64,000 bases of DNA from Molossus alvarezi (GCA_037176705.1 CM073885.1:164972290-165036289), one strand, 5' to 3'; positions 60,901-64,000 are shown, counted from the first letter of the stretch. Numbers and translations are program-made. Notes: a model not told the origin generated them from the letters alone.

Positions 60901-62225
60901 CTATCTGAGCACTTAAAGTCAATCCCAAACTGTGAGGACTTAATAGCAATATCATTCCTAATGGCCACGTTGCAAGATTCTCCATCCCAGGAGAACAAAG
61001 ACCAAGCTTCCTGCCACAGCAGAACTGACCGGACAAGAAATGCAGGAAACCAGGAATCAAACCATATAAGGAACTAAAACTGCCAAAGAAGCACCAGGTC
61101 ACACATCTGCATTCCTGTAGACCCAGCCCCCTGCCCAAACCCACCAACCTAAACCCCAAAACTCACTGACGTCAAAAGCTTCCCGCCAGTGGTTGCATAT
61201 AAGGATGAAGCTGCAGCTTCTAAGGGCTGCCATCATTGGCCCAGTACCCCATGGCTCAGTGACCTGTAGCCCTTCCCTTTGGATATGGCATCCCCTACCC
61301 CCTTTTCTTTAAATAAACCCAATTTTCCTTTAGTCACAATCAGTGATTGCTATTTTGCATACCCATGCACCATACCACCAATTTGAACCTTTCACAGACT
61401 AATACTAAAATGTTTTTAATTTGAAGAATATAAAGTTTATGGAATCGAATGAAACACACTTGATATAAATATACCAAATCTGAACTAAAATACCAGCAAA
61501 GACTAACACACTATTACAAAAAAGTTCAATTTAACAATTAGGTAGAATCAAAGCTTAAGAAAATGGTTAGAGCCTGGCCAATGTGGCTCAGTGGTTGAGT
61601 GTGGACCCAGGCACCAAGAGGTCGCAGGTTTGATTCCCGGTCAGGGCACATGCCCAGGTTGTAAGCCCCAATGGCCAGTGGGGGGCATGCAGGAGGCAAC
61701 CAGTCGATGTTCTCTCTCATTGATGTTTCTATCTCTCTCTCCCTCTCCCTTCCTCTCTCTCTAAAATCAATAAAGAAAAAAATATTTAAAAGAAAACGAT
61801 TAGAATCCTTCAACATTCTCAGGGGCTTTTCATCAGCCATTGGTATGTAATTTAGTTTTTCTAATATATTACATAATGAAGTAATTCCACAAAGACAATG
61901 CATATAGGAGAACAGTGCAGAGTTCAGGCTGGTTTTTAGTGCATGCCTGAAAATAGCGTTTTCTCTGCTAGTTCGTAGGATTCATTCTGGCAGCCATCAC
62001 TAAAACGGGACCAACTTACTGCTAGCAAATGTGGCCTGGAAGCCTGTACCGGTGCCAGAAGCGTCCGAGACAAATCTGATCCACAGGCTATGTGCAACAA
62101 GGGAGGGGGAAGTGAGGGGGAGGGCGTTCCCGCAGTATCTTCCCACCAGGTGACCAGTGGCGTTCTCTTTCCGGATCTCTACAAAGTCTCTGCTACAGTC
62201 CTGAGACTCCTCCAACTGGAAAGTT
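228..62225 (-). CDS. CUBN: Cubilin gene, central to C-terminal part (21 exons, CUB12b to CUB22)
   Basis: Cubilin is a large extracellular peripheral membrane receptor. With amnionless and megalin it takes up intrinsic factor-cobalamin in the ileum and filtered proteins (albumin, transferrin, apoA-I, vitamin D-binding protein) in the kidney proximal tubule. The sequence shows 21 minus-strand exons joined by GT-AG introns with matching phases and no stop, encoding ten complete CUB domains plus half of another. Each has the CUB signature: a CGG start, SPNYP-like turn, C-x-x-D strand, YCG, and an FxSD...GF ending. Order and spacing match human CUB12-CUB22 as I remember it, including a short Pro-rich linker between CUB13 and CUB14. 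All introns between domains are phase 1. The intrinsic-factor site (CUB5-8) lies outside the window; the CUB13-14 region reported to bind RAP is inside. The gene continues beyond both ends. The span is given as one entry; coding segments follow individually. Certainty of identity is very high. Confidence 0.97.
736..753. repeat. Poly-C run
   Basis: An 18-base C run makes the small glycine- and proline-rich open frames around it artefacts of low complexity. Confidence 0.95.
1031..1280 (+). repeat. Ves SINE type A, full length
   Basis: It has the CCCTGGCCGGTTTGGCTCAG head, CT-rich middle and GAGGATTAA tail. Flanking direct repeats AAAACAGAATA at 1019-1029 and 1281-1291 mark it as a retroposed copy. 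Confidence 0.93.
1560..1795 (-). repeat. Ves SINE type A
   Basis: The reverse-complement signature runs from AATCCTCACCCGAGG-like tail to GAGCCAAACCAGCC. CTTTTCCAC occurs on both sides, consistent with a target duplication. Confidence 0.92.
1960..3060 (-). repeat. Old L1 LINE fragments (two, overlapping regions)
   Basis: The reverse complement resembles the 3' part of mammalian L1. Diagnostic phrases include TTCACCAGTTGATGGACATT and AGGCTGTACCATTTTACC. A second piece from about 2720 repeats part of the same L1 region (TTGCTGGGTCATAAGTAGGT), so two separate insertions or a duplication are present. Confidence 0.65.
3930..4110 (-). repeat. Ves SINE type B, head-truncated
   Basis: Type B features (CCTCCTGCAAGCCCCCAACTGGGGATC) are clear but the sequence stops inside the tRNA-like B-box region; the head is missing. 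Confidence 0.8.
7330..7567 (-). repeat. Ves SINE type A
   Basis: A reverse-orientation copy with a diverged head ending GAGCCAAATCAATTAGGGT. The degree of divergence suggests it is older than most copies here. Confidence 0.88.
7731..9858 (+). mobile_element. ORF1-only L1-derived retrotransposon (HAL1-like), full length with TSD
   Basis: The element starts GGGTCAAGATGGCGGG, a typical L1 5' end, has a GC-rich 5' UTR of about 850 bases, an L1 ORF1, and an L1-type 3' UTR with a G-rich polypurine stretch (9598-9800) and AATAAA near 9842. It is flanked by a 15-17 base duplication AAAATTCAAGGCATA (ends at 7730 and 9873). ORF1 is followed within about 60 bases by 3' UTR sequence that matches the end of the L1 at 18421 onward, so the whole of ORF2 is missing. 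That is the half-L1 plan known in mammals as HAL1; it would depend on L1 enzymes supplied elsewhere. The intact duplication suggests a fairly recent insertion. Confidence 0.88.
8581..9501 (+). pseudogene. L1 ORF1 protein gene with one in-frame stop
   Basis: Two open stretches in the same frame (8581-9003 and 9004-9501) encode an L1 ORF1p-like nucleic-acid chaperone of about 306 residues. Visible parts are a basic N-terminus, a heptad-rich coiled coil around residues 35-100, the start of the RNA-recognition domain (NIRILGVPE at about residue 130) and a C-terminal domain with the typical [13 protein letters not shown] block. A TAG at 9001-9003 interrupts it just after the RNA-recognition domain begins, so a normal product is not expected. 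Apart from this stop no frameshift is seen. The stop probably arose after insertion, although I cannot prove this from one copy. Confidence 0.9.
10106..10340 (+). repeat. Ves SINE type A
   Basis: The head GCCCTGGCCAGTTTGGCTCA is followed by the B-box GGTTCGATTCC and the tail TCCTCGGGTGAGGATTAAAA. Confidence 0.92.
12181..12214. repeat. (TA)n microsatellite
   Basis: Seventeen uninterrupted TA units, directly followed by a diverged copy of a sequence also found near 11317. Confidence 0.97.
12530..12792 (-). repeat. Ves SINE type A
   Basis: A reverse copy with an expanded GA tract in its middle. TCATTTTTATTTTA occurs just before and just after it, marking a target duplication. Confidence 0.92.
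13526..13767 (-). repeat. Ves SINE type A
   Basis: A reverse copy with a clear 15-base target duplication ATTGGATGGAATTTC on both sides. It sits about 150 bases downstream of the exon e20 donor. Confidence 0.95.
13922..14071 (-). CDS. CUBN: CUBN exon e20: first half of CUB22
   Basis: The exon completes an Arg codon and reads [20 protein letters not shown], then [20 protein letters not shown] and SFHLE. NCT is a potential N-glycosylation site. The donor is GTAAGG at phase 1 and opens a 13.5 kb intron. A type-A Ves SINE lies about 150 bases into that intron. Length is 150 bases. Confidence 0.96.
14699..14738. repeat. (CA)n microsatellite, interrupted
   Basis: CA units broken by occasional T substitutions. 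Confidence 0.9.
15461..15500. repeat. (CA)20 microsatellite
   Basis: Twenty uninterrupted CA units, about 75 bases below exon e19. Confidence 0.97.
15574..15730 (-). CDS. CUBN: CUBN exon e19: second half of CUB21
   Basis: The correct frame reads [20 protein letters not shown], then [20 protein letters not shown] and one base of Arg; a longer ORF in another frame over the same bases is a shadow. FQSQ replaces the FxSD of other CUB domains, so both calcium-site Asp residues of CUB21 are missing. The acceptor is CTCTGCTAG and the donor GTAAGT (phase 1). Length is 157 bases. Confidence 0.95.
15966..16197 (-). repeat. Ves SINE type A
   Basis: A reverse copy flanked by the direct repeat CTAGACAGTAATTTT, with little divergence from the other type-A copies. 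Confidence 0.95.
16304..16347. repeat. (GA)n microsatellite
   Basis: About 22 GA units outside any recognisable SINE. Confidence 0.96.
17812..18725 (+). repeat. L1 LINE, 5'-truncated (ORF2 3' end and 3' UTR)
   Basis: The broken translation contains the typical end of L1 ORF2 ([20 protein letters not shown]) and then a 3' UTR with the purine-rich GGGGGAGGGGGGCTGAGG stretch and an A-rich end. It provides the in-window reference for the missing ORF2 in the element at 7731. Confidence 0.88.
18929..19190 (-). repeat. Ves SINE type A
   Basis: A reverse copy with a long GA tract (about 18990-19028). The flanks GATAGGATCTAA and GATAGGAGCTAA differ at one base and look like an aged target duplication. 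Confidence 0.92.
19567..19890 (+). repeat. Ves SINE type A with expanded CT tract
   Basis: At over 320 bases it is the longest Ves in the window because the CT region (about 19728-19840) has grown. It sits within or at the edge of an old minus-strand L1. Confidence 0.92.
21160..21382 (-). repeat. Ves SINE type B inside an L1
   Basis: A reverse type-B copy (CCTCCTGCATGTCCCTACTGG) with a long target duplication CTATTTTGAGTTCATTTTT. The duplicated bases belong to the surrounding L1. Confidence 0.95.
21684..21935 (+). repeat. Ves SINE type A, first of a head-to-head neighbour pair
   Basis: A plus-strand copy ending in an A tract and flanked by AAAGAACTTT on both sides; the right-hand flank is shared with the next SINE. 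Confidence 0.93.
21950..22163 (-). repeat. Ves SINE type B, second of the pair
   Basis: A minus-strand type-B copy immediately after the preceding SINE. A third copy of AAAGAACTTT follows it at about 22168, so the two elements landed at the same target. Confidence 0.92.
23212..23400 (-). repeat. Ves SINE, diverged
   Basis: A diverged reverse copy, shorter than usual, with TGAGATTTCTC on both sides. It lies 140 bases downstream of the exon e18 donor. Confidence 0.85.
23544..23731 (-). CDS. CUBN: CUBN exon e18: first half of CUB21
   Basis: This exon is not found by a start-based scan. It reads [20 protein letters not shown], then [20 protein letters not shown], and [14 protein letters not shown]. 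The residue after C-Q-N that should be the calcium-site Asp is Ser. The donor is GTTAGT at phase 0 and opens a 7.8 kb intron. NGT is a potential N-glycosylation site. Length is 188 bases. Confidence 0.95.
23732..25117 (-). other. CUBN intron between e17 and e18
   Basis: A probable MIR fragment lies near 24800-25040 and a 20-base tandem duplication at 23877-23916. The open frames at 24420-24776 resemble nothing I know. Confidence 0.75.
24800..25040 (+). repeat. Probable MIR SINE fragment
   Basis: The order of phrases (TGGGCTCTGCTGCC, TGACCTAGGCAAATGATTAA, GGGTTGCTACATGAGATGA) follows the MIR core and tail. Assigned by eye. Confidence 0.5.
25118..25343 (-). CDS. CUBN: CUBN exon e17: rest of CUB20
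   Basis: The exon reads [20 protein letters not shown], then [40 protein letters not shown] and ends THTL. All calcium-site residues (Glu, Asp, Asp) and both cysteines of the second disulfide are present. At 226 bases it is the largest exon in the window. The donor is GTAAAA at phase 1. Confidence 0.96.
25344..25884 (-). other. CUBN intron between e16 and e17
   Basis: This 541-base intron within CUB20 holds only a pyrimidine-rich stretch near 25490-25530. No repeat or gene is recognised. Confidence 0.8.
25885..26006 (-). CDS. CUBN: CUBN exon e16: first part of CUB20
   Basis: This short 122-base exon is missing from start-based ORF scans. It reads [20 protein letters not shown], then [20 protein letters not shown] and T. 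It ends before the LTFSDFDIE strand, earlier than the split point of the other CUB domains, so the two exons of CUB20 are unequal. The acceptor follows AATCTCATTTCAG and the donor is GTGAGT at phase 0. Confidence 0.95.
26007..27813 (-). other. CUBN intron between e15 and e16
   Basis: The half next to exon e15 carries an old L1 ORF2 fragment (about 27060-27790). From 26007 to 27060 the sequence is AT-rich and unrecognised, apart from a 14-base tandem duplication near 26168-26196. Confidence 0.75.
27060..27790 (+). repeat. Old L1 LINE fragment (reverse transcriptase region)
   Basis: With frameshifts and stops the plus strand reads the L1 reverse transcriptase segment near IDAEN(L)FDKI at about 27210-27240, then related sequence to about 27770. 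It is heavily decayed. Confidence 0.6.
27814..27963 (-). CDS. CUBN: CUBN exon e15: second half of CUB19
   Basis: The exon reads [20 protein letters not shown], then [20 protein letters not shown] and GFHAEYFFT. The closing loop has FVTN where most CUB domains carry FxSD, so the second calcium-site Asp is Asn. The donor is GTAAAA, a weaker site, at phase 1. Length is 150 bases. Confidence 0.95.
27964..29972 (-). other. CUBN intron between e14 and e15
   Basis: One type-A Ves SINE (28478-28707) is present. The remaining 1.7 kb shows nothing recognisable. Confidence 0.8.
28478..28707 (-). repeat. Ves SINE type A
   Basis: A full reverse copy from AATCCTCACCTGAGG to GAGCCAAACCGACCAGGG. Confidence 0.93.
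29973..30179 (-). CDS. CUBN: CUBN exon e14: first half of CUB19
   Basis: The exon reads [20 protein letters not shown], then [40 protein letters not shown] and VLEFRVG. The disulfide cysteines, calcium-site Glu and Asp, and three possible N-glycosylation sequons (NFT, NYS, NSS) are visible. The donor is GTGAGT at phase 1. Length is 207 bases. Confidence 0.96.
30180..31242 (-). other. CUBN intron between e13 and e14
   Basis: The end next to exon e13 (31130-31242) is CpG-dense. The rest is AT-rich with a T run at 31001-31018; no SINE or gene is recognised. Confidence 0.75.
31243..31414 (-). CDS. CUBN: CUBN exon e13: second half of CUB18
   Basis: No methionine falls early in this exon, so it is absent from a start-based ORF scan. 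It reads [20 protein letters not shown], then [19 protein letters not shown] and ends TSSEDA. The domain has LCSS where other CUB domains have YCG. The donor is GTAACA at phase 1. The exon end and adjoining intron form a CpG-dense patch. Length is 172 bases. Confidence 0.94.
33621..33838 (+). repeat. Ves SINE type B
   Basis: A diverged plus-strand type-B copy with flanking AAAATAATGACA repeats and a G run replacing part of the GGGGGGCATGCAGG block. Confidence 0.88.
34535..35240 (+). repeat. Probable L2 LINE fragment
   Basis: GTGCCAGGCACTGGGCTTTC, TGATGGAGCTCACATCCC and GAGCAGAGACCTCAACAAAG are phrases typical of ancient L2-type repeats. A Ves SINE splits it at 34704-34945. Family is assigned by eye only. 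Confidence 0.5.
34704..34945 (+). repeat. Ves SINE type A inside an L2-like repeat
   Basis: A plus-strand copy (GCCCTGGCCAGTTTGGCCCA head). The L2-like sequence before and after it appears to continue across the insertion. Confidence 0.9.
35438..35538 (-). repeat. Ves SINE type A, truncated
   Basis: Only about 100 bases are present: a T run followed directly by the tRNA-like head region. The CT-rich middle and tail are missing. Confidence 0.85.
36286..36467 (-). CDS. CUBN: CUBN exon e12: first half of CUB18
   Basis: The exon reads [20 protein letters not shown], then [20 protein letters not shown] and [15 protein letters not shown]. The residue normally Asp at the calcium site (third after the cysteine) is Glu here. 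The donor is GTAAGT at phase 0 and leads into a 4.9 kb intron. An LTR-like element lies on its upstream side. Length is 182 bases. Confidence 0.95.
36720..37400 (+). mobile_element. LTR-like element (probable endogenous retrovirus solo LTR)
   Basis: The stretch has at least four CCAAT motifs (about 36820, 36844, 36885, 36909, with another near 36978), an ATTTGCAT octamer at 36961 and a TATA box CTATATAAG near 37009, an order typical of retroviral promoters. ATTGGTGCCAGTGACC at about 37370 could be the edge of a primer-binding region. No gag, pol or env sequence follows. It is antisense to CUBN. Ends and family are uncertain; I could not identify terminal TG/CA or a target duplication. Confidence 0.55.
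37780..37915 (+). repeat. Probable L2 3' end
   Basis: The ACCAGTGCCTAGCATAGTGT phrase and the following GTAGGTGCTCGATCATATA resemble the conserved end of L2. Assignment is by eye. Confidence 0.45.
37942..38082 (-). CDS. CUBN: CUBN exon e11: second half of CUB17
   Basis: The exon reads [20 protein letters not shown], then [20 protein letters not shown] and ESSLE at the domain end. YCG and the FVTD...GF closing strands are present. The donor is GTAAGG at phase 1. A nest of Ves SINEs starts about 150 bases upstream of its acceptor. Length is 141 bases. Confidence 0.95.
38083..39104 (-). other. CUBN intron between e10 and e11
   Basis: A Ves SINE nested inside another occupies 38232-38590. The remaining sequence up to exon e10 shows nothing recognisable. 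Confidence 0.8.
38232..38590 (+). repeat. Nested pair of Ves SINEs
   Basis: An outer type-A Ves (38232-38285 and 38396-38590) is split by an inner head-only Ves (38286-38395). The outer bases CAAAGAGTTGCAGGTT are repeated on both sides of the inner copy, which ends in an A-rich ACCAAAACCCACC stretch rather than the normal tail. Confidence 0.9.
39105..39314 (-). CDS. CUBN: CUBN exon e10: first half of CUB17
   Basis: The exon reads [20 protein letters not shown], then [40 protein letters not shown] and ends ENHASG. The chosen donor is GTCAGT at phase 1, which keeps the frame into the next exon; a GTGAAG three bases further along would break it. The turn [10 protein letters not shown] replaces the usual SPNYP. 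Length is 210 bases. Confidence 0.95.
39315..40435 (-). other. CUBN intron between e9 and e10
   Basis: This 1.1 kb AT-rich intron contains no repeat or gene that I can recognise. Confidence 0.8.
40436..40614 (-). CDS. CUBN: CUBN exon e9: second half of CUB16
   Basis: With the two bases from the preceding exon it reads [20 protein letters not shown], then [10 protein letters not shown] and [20 protein letters not shown]. The position usually occupied by the calcium-site Asp after the cysteine is Asn here. The acceptor AG is followed directly by CTGCACG, and the donor is GTAACA (phase 1). Length is 179 bases. Confidence 0.95.
40615..41810 (-). other. CUBN intron between e8 and e9
   Basis: Only a short TG microsatellite (41251-41276) stands out in this 1.2 kb intron. 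Confidence 0.8.
41251..41276. repeat. (TG)n microsatellite
   Basis: A short TG tract with one interruption. Confidence 0.92.
41811..41985 (-). CDS. CUBN: CUBN exon e8: first half of CUB16
   Basis: The exon begins [20 protein letters not shown], continues [20 protein letters not shown], and stops after IEVTP with two bases of the next Asn codon, the only phase 2 mid-domain intron in the window. The donor is GTAGGT. A 5'-truncated Ves SINE begins only about 55 bases upstream of the acceptor. Length is 175 bases. Confidence 0.95.
42040..42235 (+). repeat. Ves SINE, 5'-truncated and diverged
   Basis: The tRNA-like head is missing or unrecognisable; the B-box (GGGTTCAATTC), CT-rich block and tail remain. 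It starts about 55 bases upstream of the exon e8 acceptor in transcript terms. Confidence 0.8.
43230..45275 (+). repeat. Probable L2-type LINE stretch, interrupted
   Basis: Pyrimidine-rich DNA with phrases such as CTAATCTGATCATGCCACTC and CCAGGGTTCCCCATCGCCTC resembles the conserved 3' part of an L2-type LINE. Between about 44040 and 44513 it is interrupted by another repeat end and a Ves SINE. The open frames here on both strands are read from this repeat and do not look like host genes. Confidence 0.5.
44258..44506 (+). repeat. Ves SINE type A
   Basis: A full plus-strand copy with the 14-base target duplication AAAAGTATCCACCC at 44244-44257 and 44507-44520, inserted into L2-like DNA. Confidence 0.95.
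45395..45648 (+). repeat. Ves SINE type A
   Basis: A plus-strand copy with an expanded CT tract; part of the B-box region is deleted. Flanks AAAAGTCGTTTCCCA and AAAAGTCGCTCCCCA look like an aged target duplication. Confidence 0.93.
46890..47040 (+). repeat. Probable MIR SINE fragment
   Basis: TGTGGCCTTAGGG, CTCATTTTACTTACCTATAA and AGTAAGTGCTTGATAATAGG follow the MIR order. It ends about 120 bases below exon e7 on the plus strand. Confidence 0.5.
47161..47344 (-). CDS. CUBN: CUBN exon e7: second half of CUB15
   Basis: There is no methionine near its start, so a simple ORF scan misses it. It reads [20 protein letters not shown] at phase 0, then [40 protein letters not shown]. The loop before FCG is Gly/Pro-rich and longer than in the other CUB domains here. 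The acceptor follows TTTGTATTTCTAG and the donor is GTAAGT (phase 1). Length is 184 bases. Confidence 0.95.
47513..47700 (-). CDS. CUBN: CUBN exon e6: first half of CUB15
   Basis: The exon completes a serine codon and reads [20 protein letters not shown], then [20 protein letters not shown] and [12 protein letters not shown]. The calcium-site Asp sits one residue later than usual after the third cysteine (C-N-Q-G-D). NCS is a potential N-glycosylation site. The donor is GTAGGT at phase 0, followed by the shortest intron in the window (168 bases). Length is 188 bases. Confidence 0.96.
47701..49744 (-). other. CUBN intron between e5 and e6
   Basis: About 47960-48500 resembles an ancient L2-type repeat. 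The rest, including several open frames on both strands near 49230-49720, has no recognisable function. Confidence 0.7.
47960..48500 (+). repeat. Probable ancient L2-type repeat
   Basis: GAGCAGGACCTGAATGAAATG and related phrases match the same repeat class as the stretch at 34535-35240. Divergence is high. Confidence 0.4.
49745..49891 (-). CDS. CUBN: CUBN exon e5: second half of CUB14
   Basis: The exon opens at phase 1 with [20 protein letters not shown] and closes with [20 protein letters not shown] then HKS at the domain boundary. It carries the CG and FTSD...GF signatures of the domain end. Asn-Ala-Ser near the end is a potential N-glycosylation site. The donor is GTAATG, weaker than most in this gene, at phase 1. 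Length is 147 bases. Confidence 0.96.
51380..51560 (-). repeat. Probable MIR SINE fragment
   Basis: The reverse MIR pattern is visible as TTTATTGAGCAATTACTATT then TATGTAGGTATCACTATTAT and TTGTAGACAGGAAACAG. Confidence 0.5.
52190..52360 (-). repeat. Probable MIR SINE fragment
   Basis: TGATCCTCACAACAACCTCC and TTTGCACAAGGCCGTGTGGA follow the reverse MIR pattern. Confidence 0.5.
52470..52678 (+). repeat. Ves SINE type B
   Basis: A plus-strand type-B copy (CCCCAGTAGGGGGCGTGCAG) ending AATCAATAAAAACATA. Confidence 0.92.
54256..54453 (-). CDS. CUBN: CUBN exon e4: first half of CUB14
   Basis: The exon opens at phase 1 with [19 protein letters not shown], followed by the [20 protein letters not shown] turn and strand, [19 protein letters not shown] at the end. 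The two cysteines of the first disulfide and the Glu and Asp of the calcium site are present. The donor is GTGAGA (phase 1). CUB13-14 is the segment reported to bind the chaperone RAP in rat cubilin. Length is 198 bases. Confidence 0.96.
54530..54750 (+). repeat. Ves SINE type B near exon e4
   Basis: A plus-strand type-B copy with a small internal duplication of CCCCAGTGGGGGC. The flanks GTGGCAGTCCTG and GTGTCAGTCCTG form the target duplication. It lies about 75 bases upstream of the e4 acceptor. Confidence 0.92.
54808..55050 (+). repeat. Ves SINE type A
   Basis: A full plus-strand copy with intact A and B boxes, CT-rich middle and A-rich tail, less than 60 bases from the preceding SINE. Confidence 0.94.
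55936..56182 (-). repeat. Ves SINE type A, nested in L1
   Basis: A reverse copy that interrupts an old L1. It is followed directly by a second, type-B Ves in the same orientation. Confidence 0.93.
56185..56430 (-). repeat. Ves SINE type B, nested in L1
   Basis: A reverse type-B copy. GGATGTACATTT just before the pair (about 55920) and just after it (about 56432) marks the interrupted L1 target. Confidence 0.93.
57914..57946. repeat. (TG)n microsatellite
   Basis: About sixteen uninterrupted TG units. Confidence 0.96.
58258..58450 (-). CDS. CUBN: CUBN exon e3: second half of CUB13 plus linker
   Basis: Starting at phase 0 the exon reads [19 protein letters not shown], then [19 protein letters not shown], and ends in a short linker [12 protein letters not shown] leading into CUB14. 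The linker is longer than the one- or two-residue junctions between the other domains in this window. The donor is GTATGT at phase 1. A type-B Ves SINE ends up within about 85 bases upstream of its acceptor. Length is 193 bases. Confidence 0.95.
58534..58700 (+). repeat. Ves SINE type B, head-truncated
   Basis: The copy begins near the B-box (TTCAGTTCCGGTCAGGGCAC) and runs to an AATCAATAAAGG tail; the first 50 or so bases of the head are gone. It lies about 85 bases upstream of the e3 acceptor. Confidence 0.88.
59773..59978 (+). repeat. Ves SINE type A with internal deletion
   Basis: Compared with the copy at 54808-55050 it lacks about 40 bases between CGCTAAGG and GTGCAGGTGGCAGCCAC, but keeps head and tail. 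Confidence 0.92.
60207..60391 (-). CDS. CUBN: CUBN exon e2: first half of CUB13
   Basis: The exon starts at phase 1 with [17 protein letters not shown] and continues through [18 protein letters not shown] to HNCHYDKLR. Unlike nearly every other CUB domain here it has no cysteine at the usual CGG start or before the W strand, so the first disulfide is absent. The same absence is what I recall for human CUB13, so it looks ancestral rather than a local defect. The donor is GTGAGT at phase 0. Length is 185 bases. Confidence 0.95.
60886..61395 (+). mobile_element. LTR-like element, second family
   Basis: It contains GCATATAAGG near 61196 (TATA-like), about 110 bases before a TTAAATAAACCC polyadenylation signal (61309), followed by a pyrimidine-rich segment, which is the U3-R-U5 layout of a solo LTR. 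It shares no obvious sequence with the LTR-like element at 36720. Ends are not defined. Confidence 0.45.
61572..61795 (+). repeat. Ves SINE type B
   Basis: A plus-strand type-B copy. AAATGGTTAGA before and AAACGATTAGA after look like the target duplication. Confidence 0.92.
62020..62225 (-). CDS. CUBN: CUBN exon e1: second half of CUB12
   Basis: This exon begins with one base completing a codon (phase 2) after a pyrimidine-rich acceptor, and reads [17 protein letters not shown], then GRYCGN and [19 protein letters not shown]. These are the third and fourth CUB cysteines, the calcium-site Asp two residues after Cys-Ser-Arg, and the closing GF strand. The donor is GTAAGT (phase 1). The first half of this domain is not in the window; it must lie above position 64000. 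Length is 206 bases. Confidence 0.95.
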
Positions 62226-64000
62226 CTGATTTGAAAAGAAAAGAAAAAAATAAATTAGTGGGGGTACATGGACAGGATACATTTGGGGATTATCCTGAAC
62301 CACATGCTGGGTTCACCTGCTCACTTTTGAAAATGTTCTTTAATTTTAATCACAATATTTTTTGCTAACAAAAAACATTTCTTTCACTCAAATTTGTTGA
62401 AATATCTAGGCAGGAGATACAAAGGTAATTAATACACTGCCTTCAAGGAGTGTTCTCTCTAGGGGGAAAATTGGTCAAGAATACGGAAGAAATATTCTGT
62501 AAGGCAGGATATCCTAAGTGCCATCAAAGCTATAAAGTGATGTAAGAACTTGGAGGCGGAGGTATCACGTCTGATTGTCGGGCTCAGGAACAGCTTGATG
62601 AAGATGGAAATGTAAATATTAGCTGAATTCAGGTTTAGAAATGGTGGGCAGAGAATGCACGCCAGCGACAGTACCTAAGAGAAAGAGGTGGGCTTACTTT
62701 GAAATCTGTGAGCCGTCTGGTTGGTTAGAACTTGAAGTACTTTTAAGAAAAGATTAGGAGACATGGCTAAACAAGGATGATGGGCTAATTTTGACAGAGC
62801 TTAAATGTCAAAGGCACGTGCACTTCATTTCCAGAAAGGTAGAAAAATATGTGGCATTTGTAGTAACATAGGCTAGTGTTCAAGCGTGGCCTGTTCAACT
62901 TGTATTGTATTCTGCGGTTATGGTGGCATGGGGGAACGGAGGATAGAAAGTAGTATCTACCCCGTAATGGTCATTAGTAACATACATAGTCTAAAACTCA
63001 TGGGTACTAAATGAATGCCTTTGAAACTTGGTTTCAATGCTTTAAAATCTTGGCTGTAACACAGATAGTGTGGTATTGGGGTAAGGGTAGGCAAATGAGT
63101 GACATAGAAGAGGAAGTCCAGAGAAAAATTCACAAATCTAGACCCAATACAACCCAATCCACAGTGTCAAGATAGTTCAGTGGGGGACATGTTGCTTTAA
63201 CAAGTGGTGCTGTGGTAACTGGGTATCCTGATGGAGGAGAAGAAAAAGACCCTCAACCCCGGTCTCTCTCCATACACAGAAACTAATTTAATATCTTTCG
63301 CAGACATAGACCTAAAACCATACAGCTCCTACAAGAAACCACAGACTATCTTTATAACTTTGGGATAGGAAAATATTTCTTAGACTGCAAAGGCACTAAA
63401 TATAAGATTAAAAATTTAATAAATTCGACTTCATAAAAATAAAAATTTCTTCTCACAAAATTGAAAAATGAATAGGCAAGTCACAGAGTGTGGGAAAGAG
63501 GGAAGAAGAGATCATTGCAAAACACGTATCTAACAAAAGACTCATATCTGGAAGATAAGAGGGATTCCTACAAATGAACAGTGGGAAAAGCAACAACAAA
63601 TAGCCAAATTAAAAATGGACCAAGACTTGAACATACACTTTATAAAAGGTGGCCAGTGAGAATGTGAAAAGTACATCATATCATTGGTCATCAGAGCAAT
63701 ATAAATTAAGTAAATTAACTATCACAATGAGATGCCATTGCACCCCCATCAGAATGGCTAAAATAAAAAAGATTGACAAGATCAAATGTGGCTAAGCTTA
63801 CTGAGCAGCTGGGAGTCTCATCTAGCTAATATAGGAATGTATATTAATGCGCCCACTTTGAATAATTATTTGTCAGTTTCTTATAAAAACACCCAATTAA
63901 TGCCTCAGAGATTTCACTCCTAGGTTTTTTTCCCCAAGGGATATAAAAACACATGACCATGCTAATATCCTGAATATAACAGAATTCTTACAACTCAAAA
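62226..64000 (-). other. CUBN intron, partial, upstream of e1
   Basis: From 62226 to about 63240 nothing is recognised; from there to the window end is an old L1 fragment. The exon with the first half of CUB12 was looked for and not found, so it should lie beyond the window. Confidence 0.75.
63241..64000 (+). repeat. Old L1 LINE fragment, runs off the window
   Basis: A decayed end of L1 ORF2 on the plus strand, recognisable at CATCAGAATGGCTAAAATAA and nearby. It continues past the window end. Confidence 0.7.

Larger units (their letters stand above)
60392..62019 (-). other. CUBN intron between e1 and e2
   Basis: It contains an LTR-like stretch (60886-61395) and a type-B Ves (61572-61795). 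Nothing else is recognised. Confidence 0.75.

Noticed and set aside
1..64000. CRISPR arrays, bacterial operons or phage-like modules
   Set aside because: The sequence is intron-rich mammalian DNA. No regularly spaced repeats with unique spacers and no prokaryotic genes were seen.

Overview
The window is mammalian genomic DNA lying inside one large multi-exon gene on the minus strand. Twenty-one exons, all with GT-AG splice sites and compatible phases, join into an uninterrupted 3,761-base coding stretch of 1,253 whole codons. It encodes a chain of CUB domains that I recognise as cubilin (CUBN), the endocytic receptor of ileum and kidney proximal tubule. Measured against the human protein (remembered, not searched), it covers about residue 1,780 to 3,035: the second half of CUB12 through the end of CUB22. 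Neither the first exons (N-terminus, CUB1-11) nor the last (CUB23-27, 3' UTR) are present.

The host is very probably a bat, most likely a vespertilionid. About thirty tRNA-derived SINEs carry the Ves signature: a head reading CCTGGCCGGTTTGGCTCAG, a CT-rich middle and a tail ending in GAGGATTAAAA. They fall into two visible types, called A and B here.

Layout from the 5' side of the gene (high coordinates) to the 3' side (low coordinates): 64.0-62.2 kb is intron with an old L1 fragment; 62.2-58.2 kb holds CUB12b and CUB13 exons with an LTR-like element between; 54.5-47.2 kb holds CUB14-15; 42.0-36.3 kb holds CUB16-17 and the start of CUB18, with a second LTR-like element; 31.4-23.5 kb holds the rest of CUB18, CUB19, CUB20 and the first half of CUB21; 15.7-13.9 kb holds the rest of CUB21 and the start of CUB22; then a 13.5 kb intron leads to the CUB22b exon at 228-428. 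That last intron contains the most distinctive non-genic feature: a TSD-flanked L1-derived element of about 2.1 kb (7731-9858) with a 5' UTR, ORF1 and 3' UTR but no ORF2, i.e. a half-L1 (HAL1-like) organisation, broken by one in-frame stop.

No other protein-coding gene, RNA gene, CRISPR array or unknown system could be supported. The cubilin exons look intact and under constraint. The interest lies in the domain-level oddities (CUB13 without its first disulfide, CUB21 without its calcium-site residues), the retroelement structures, nested insertions, and a CpG-dense patch beside one exon.
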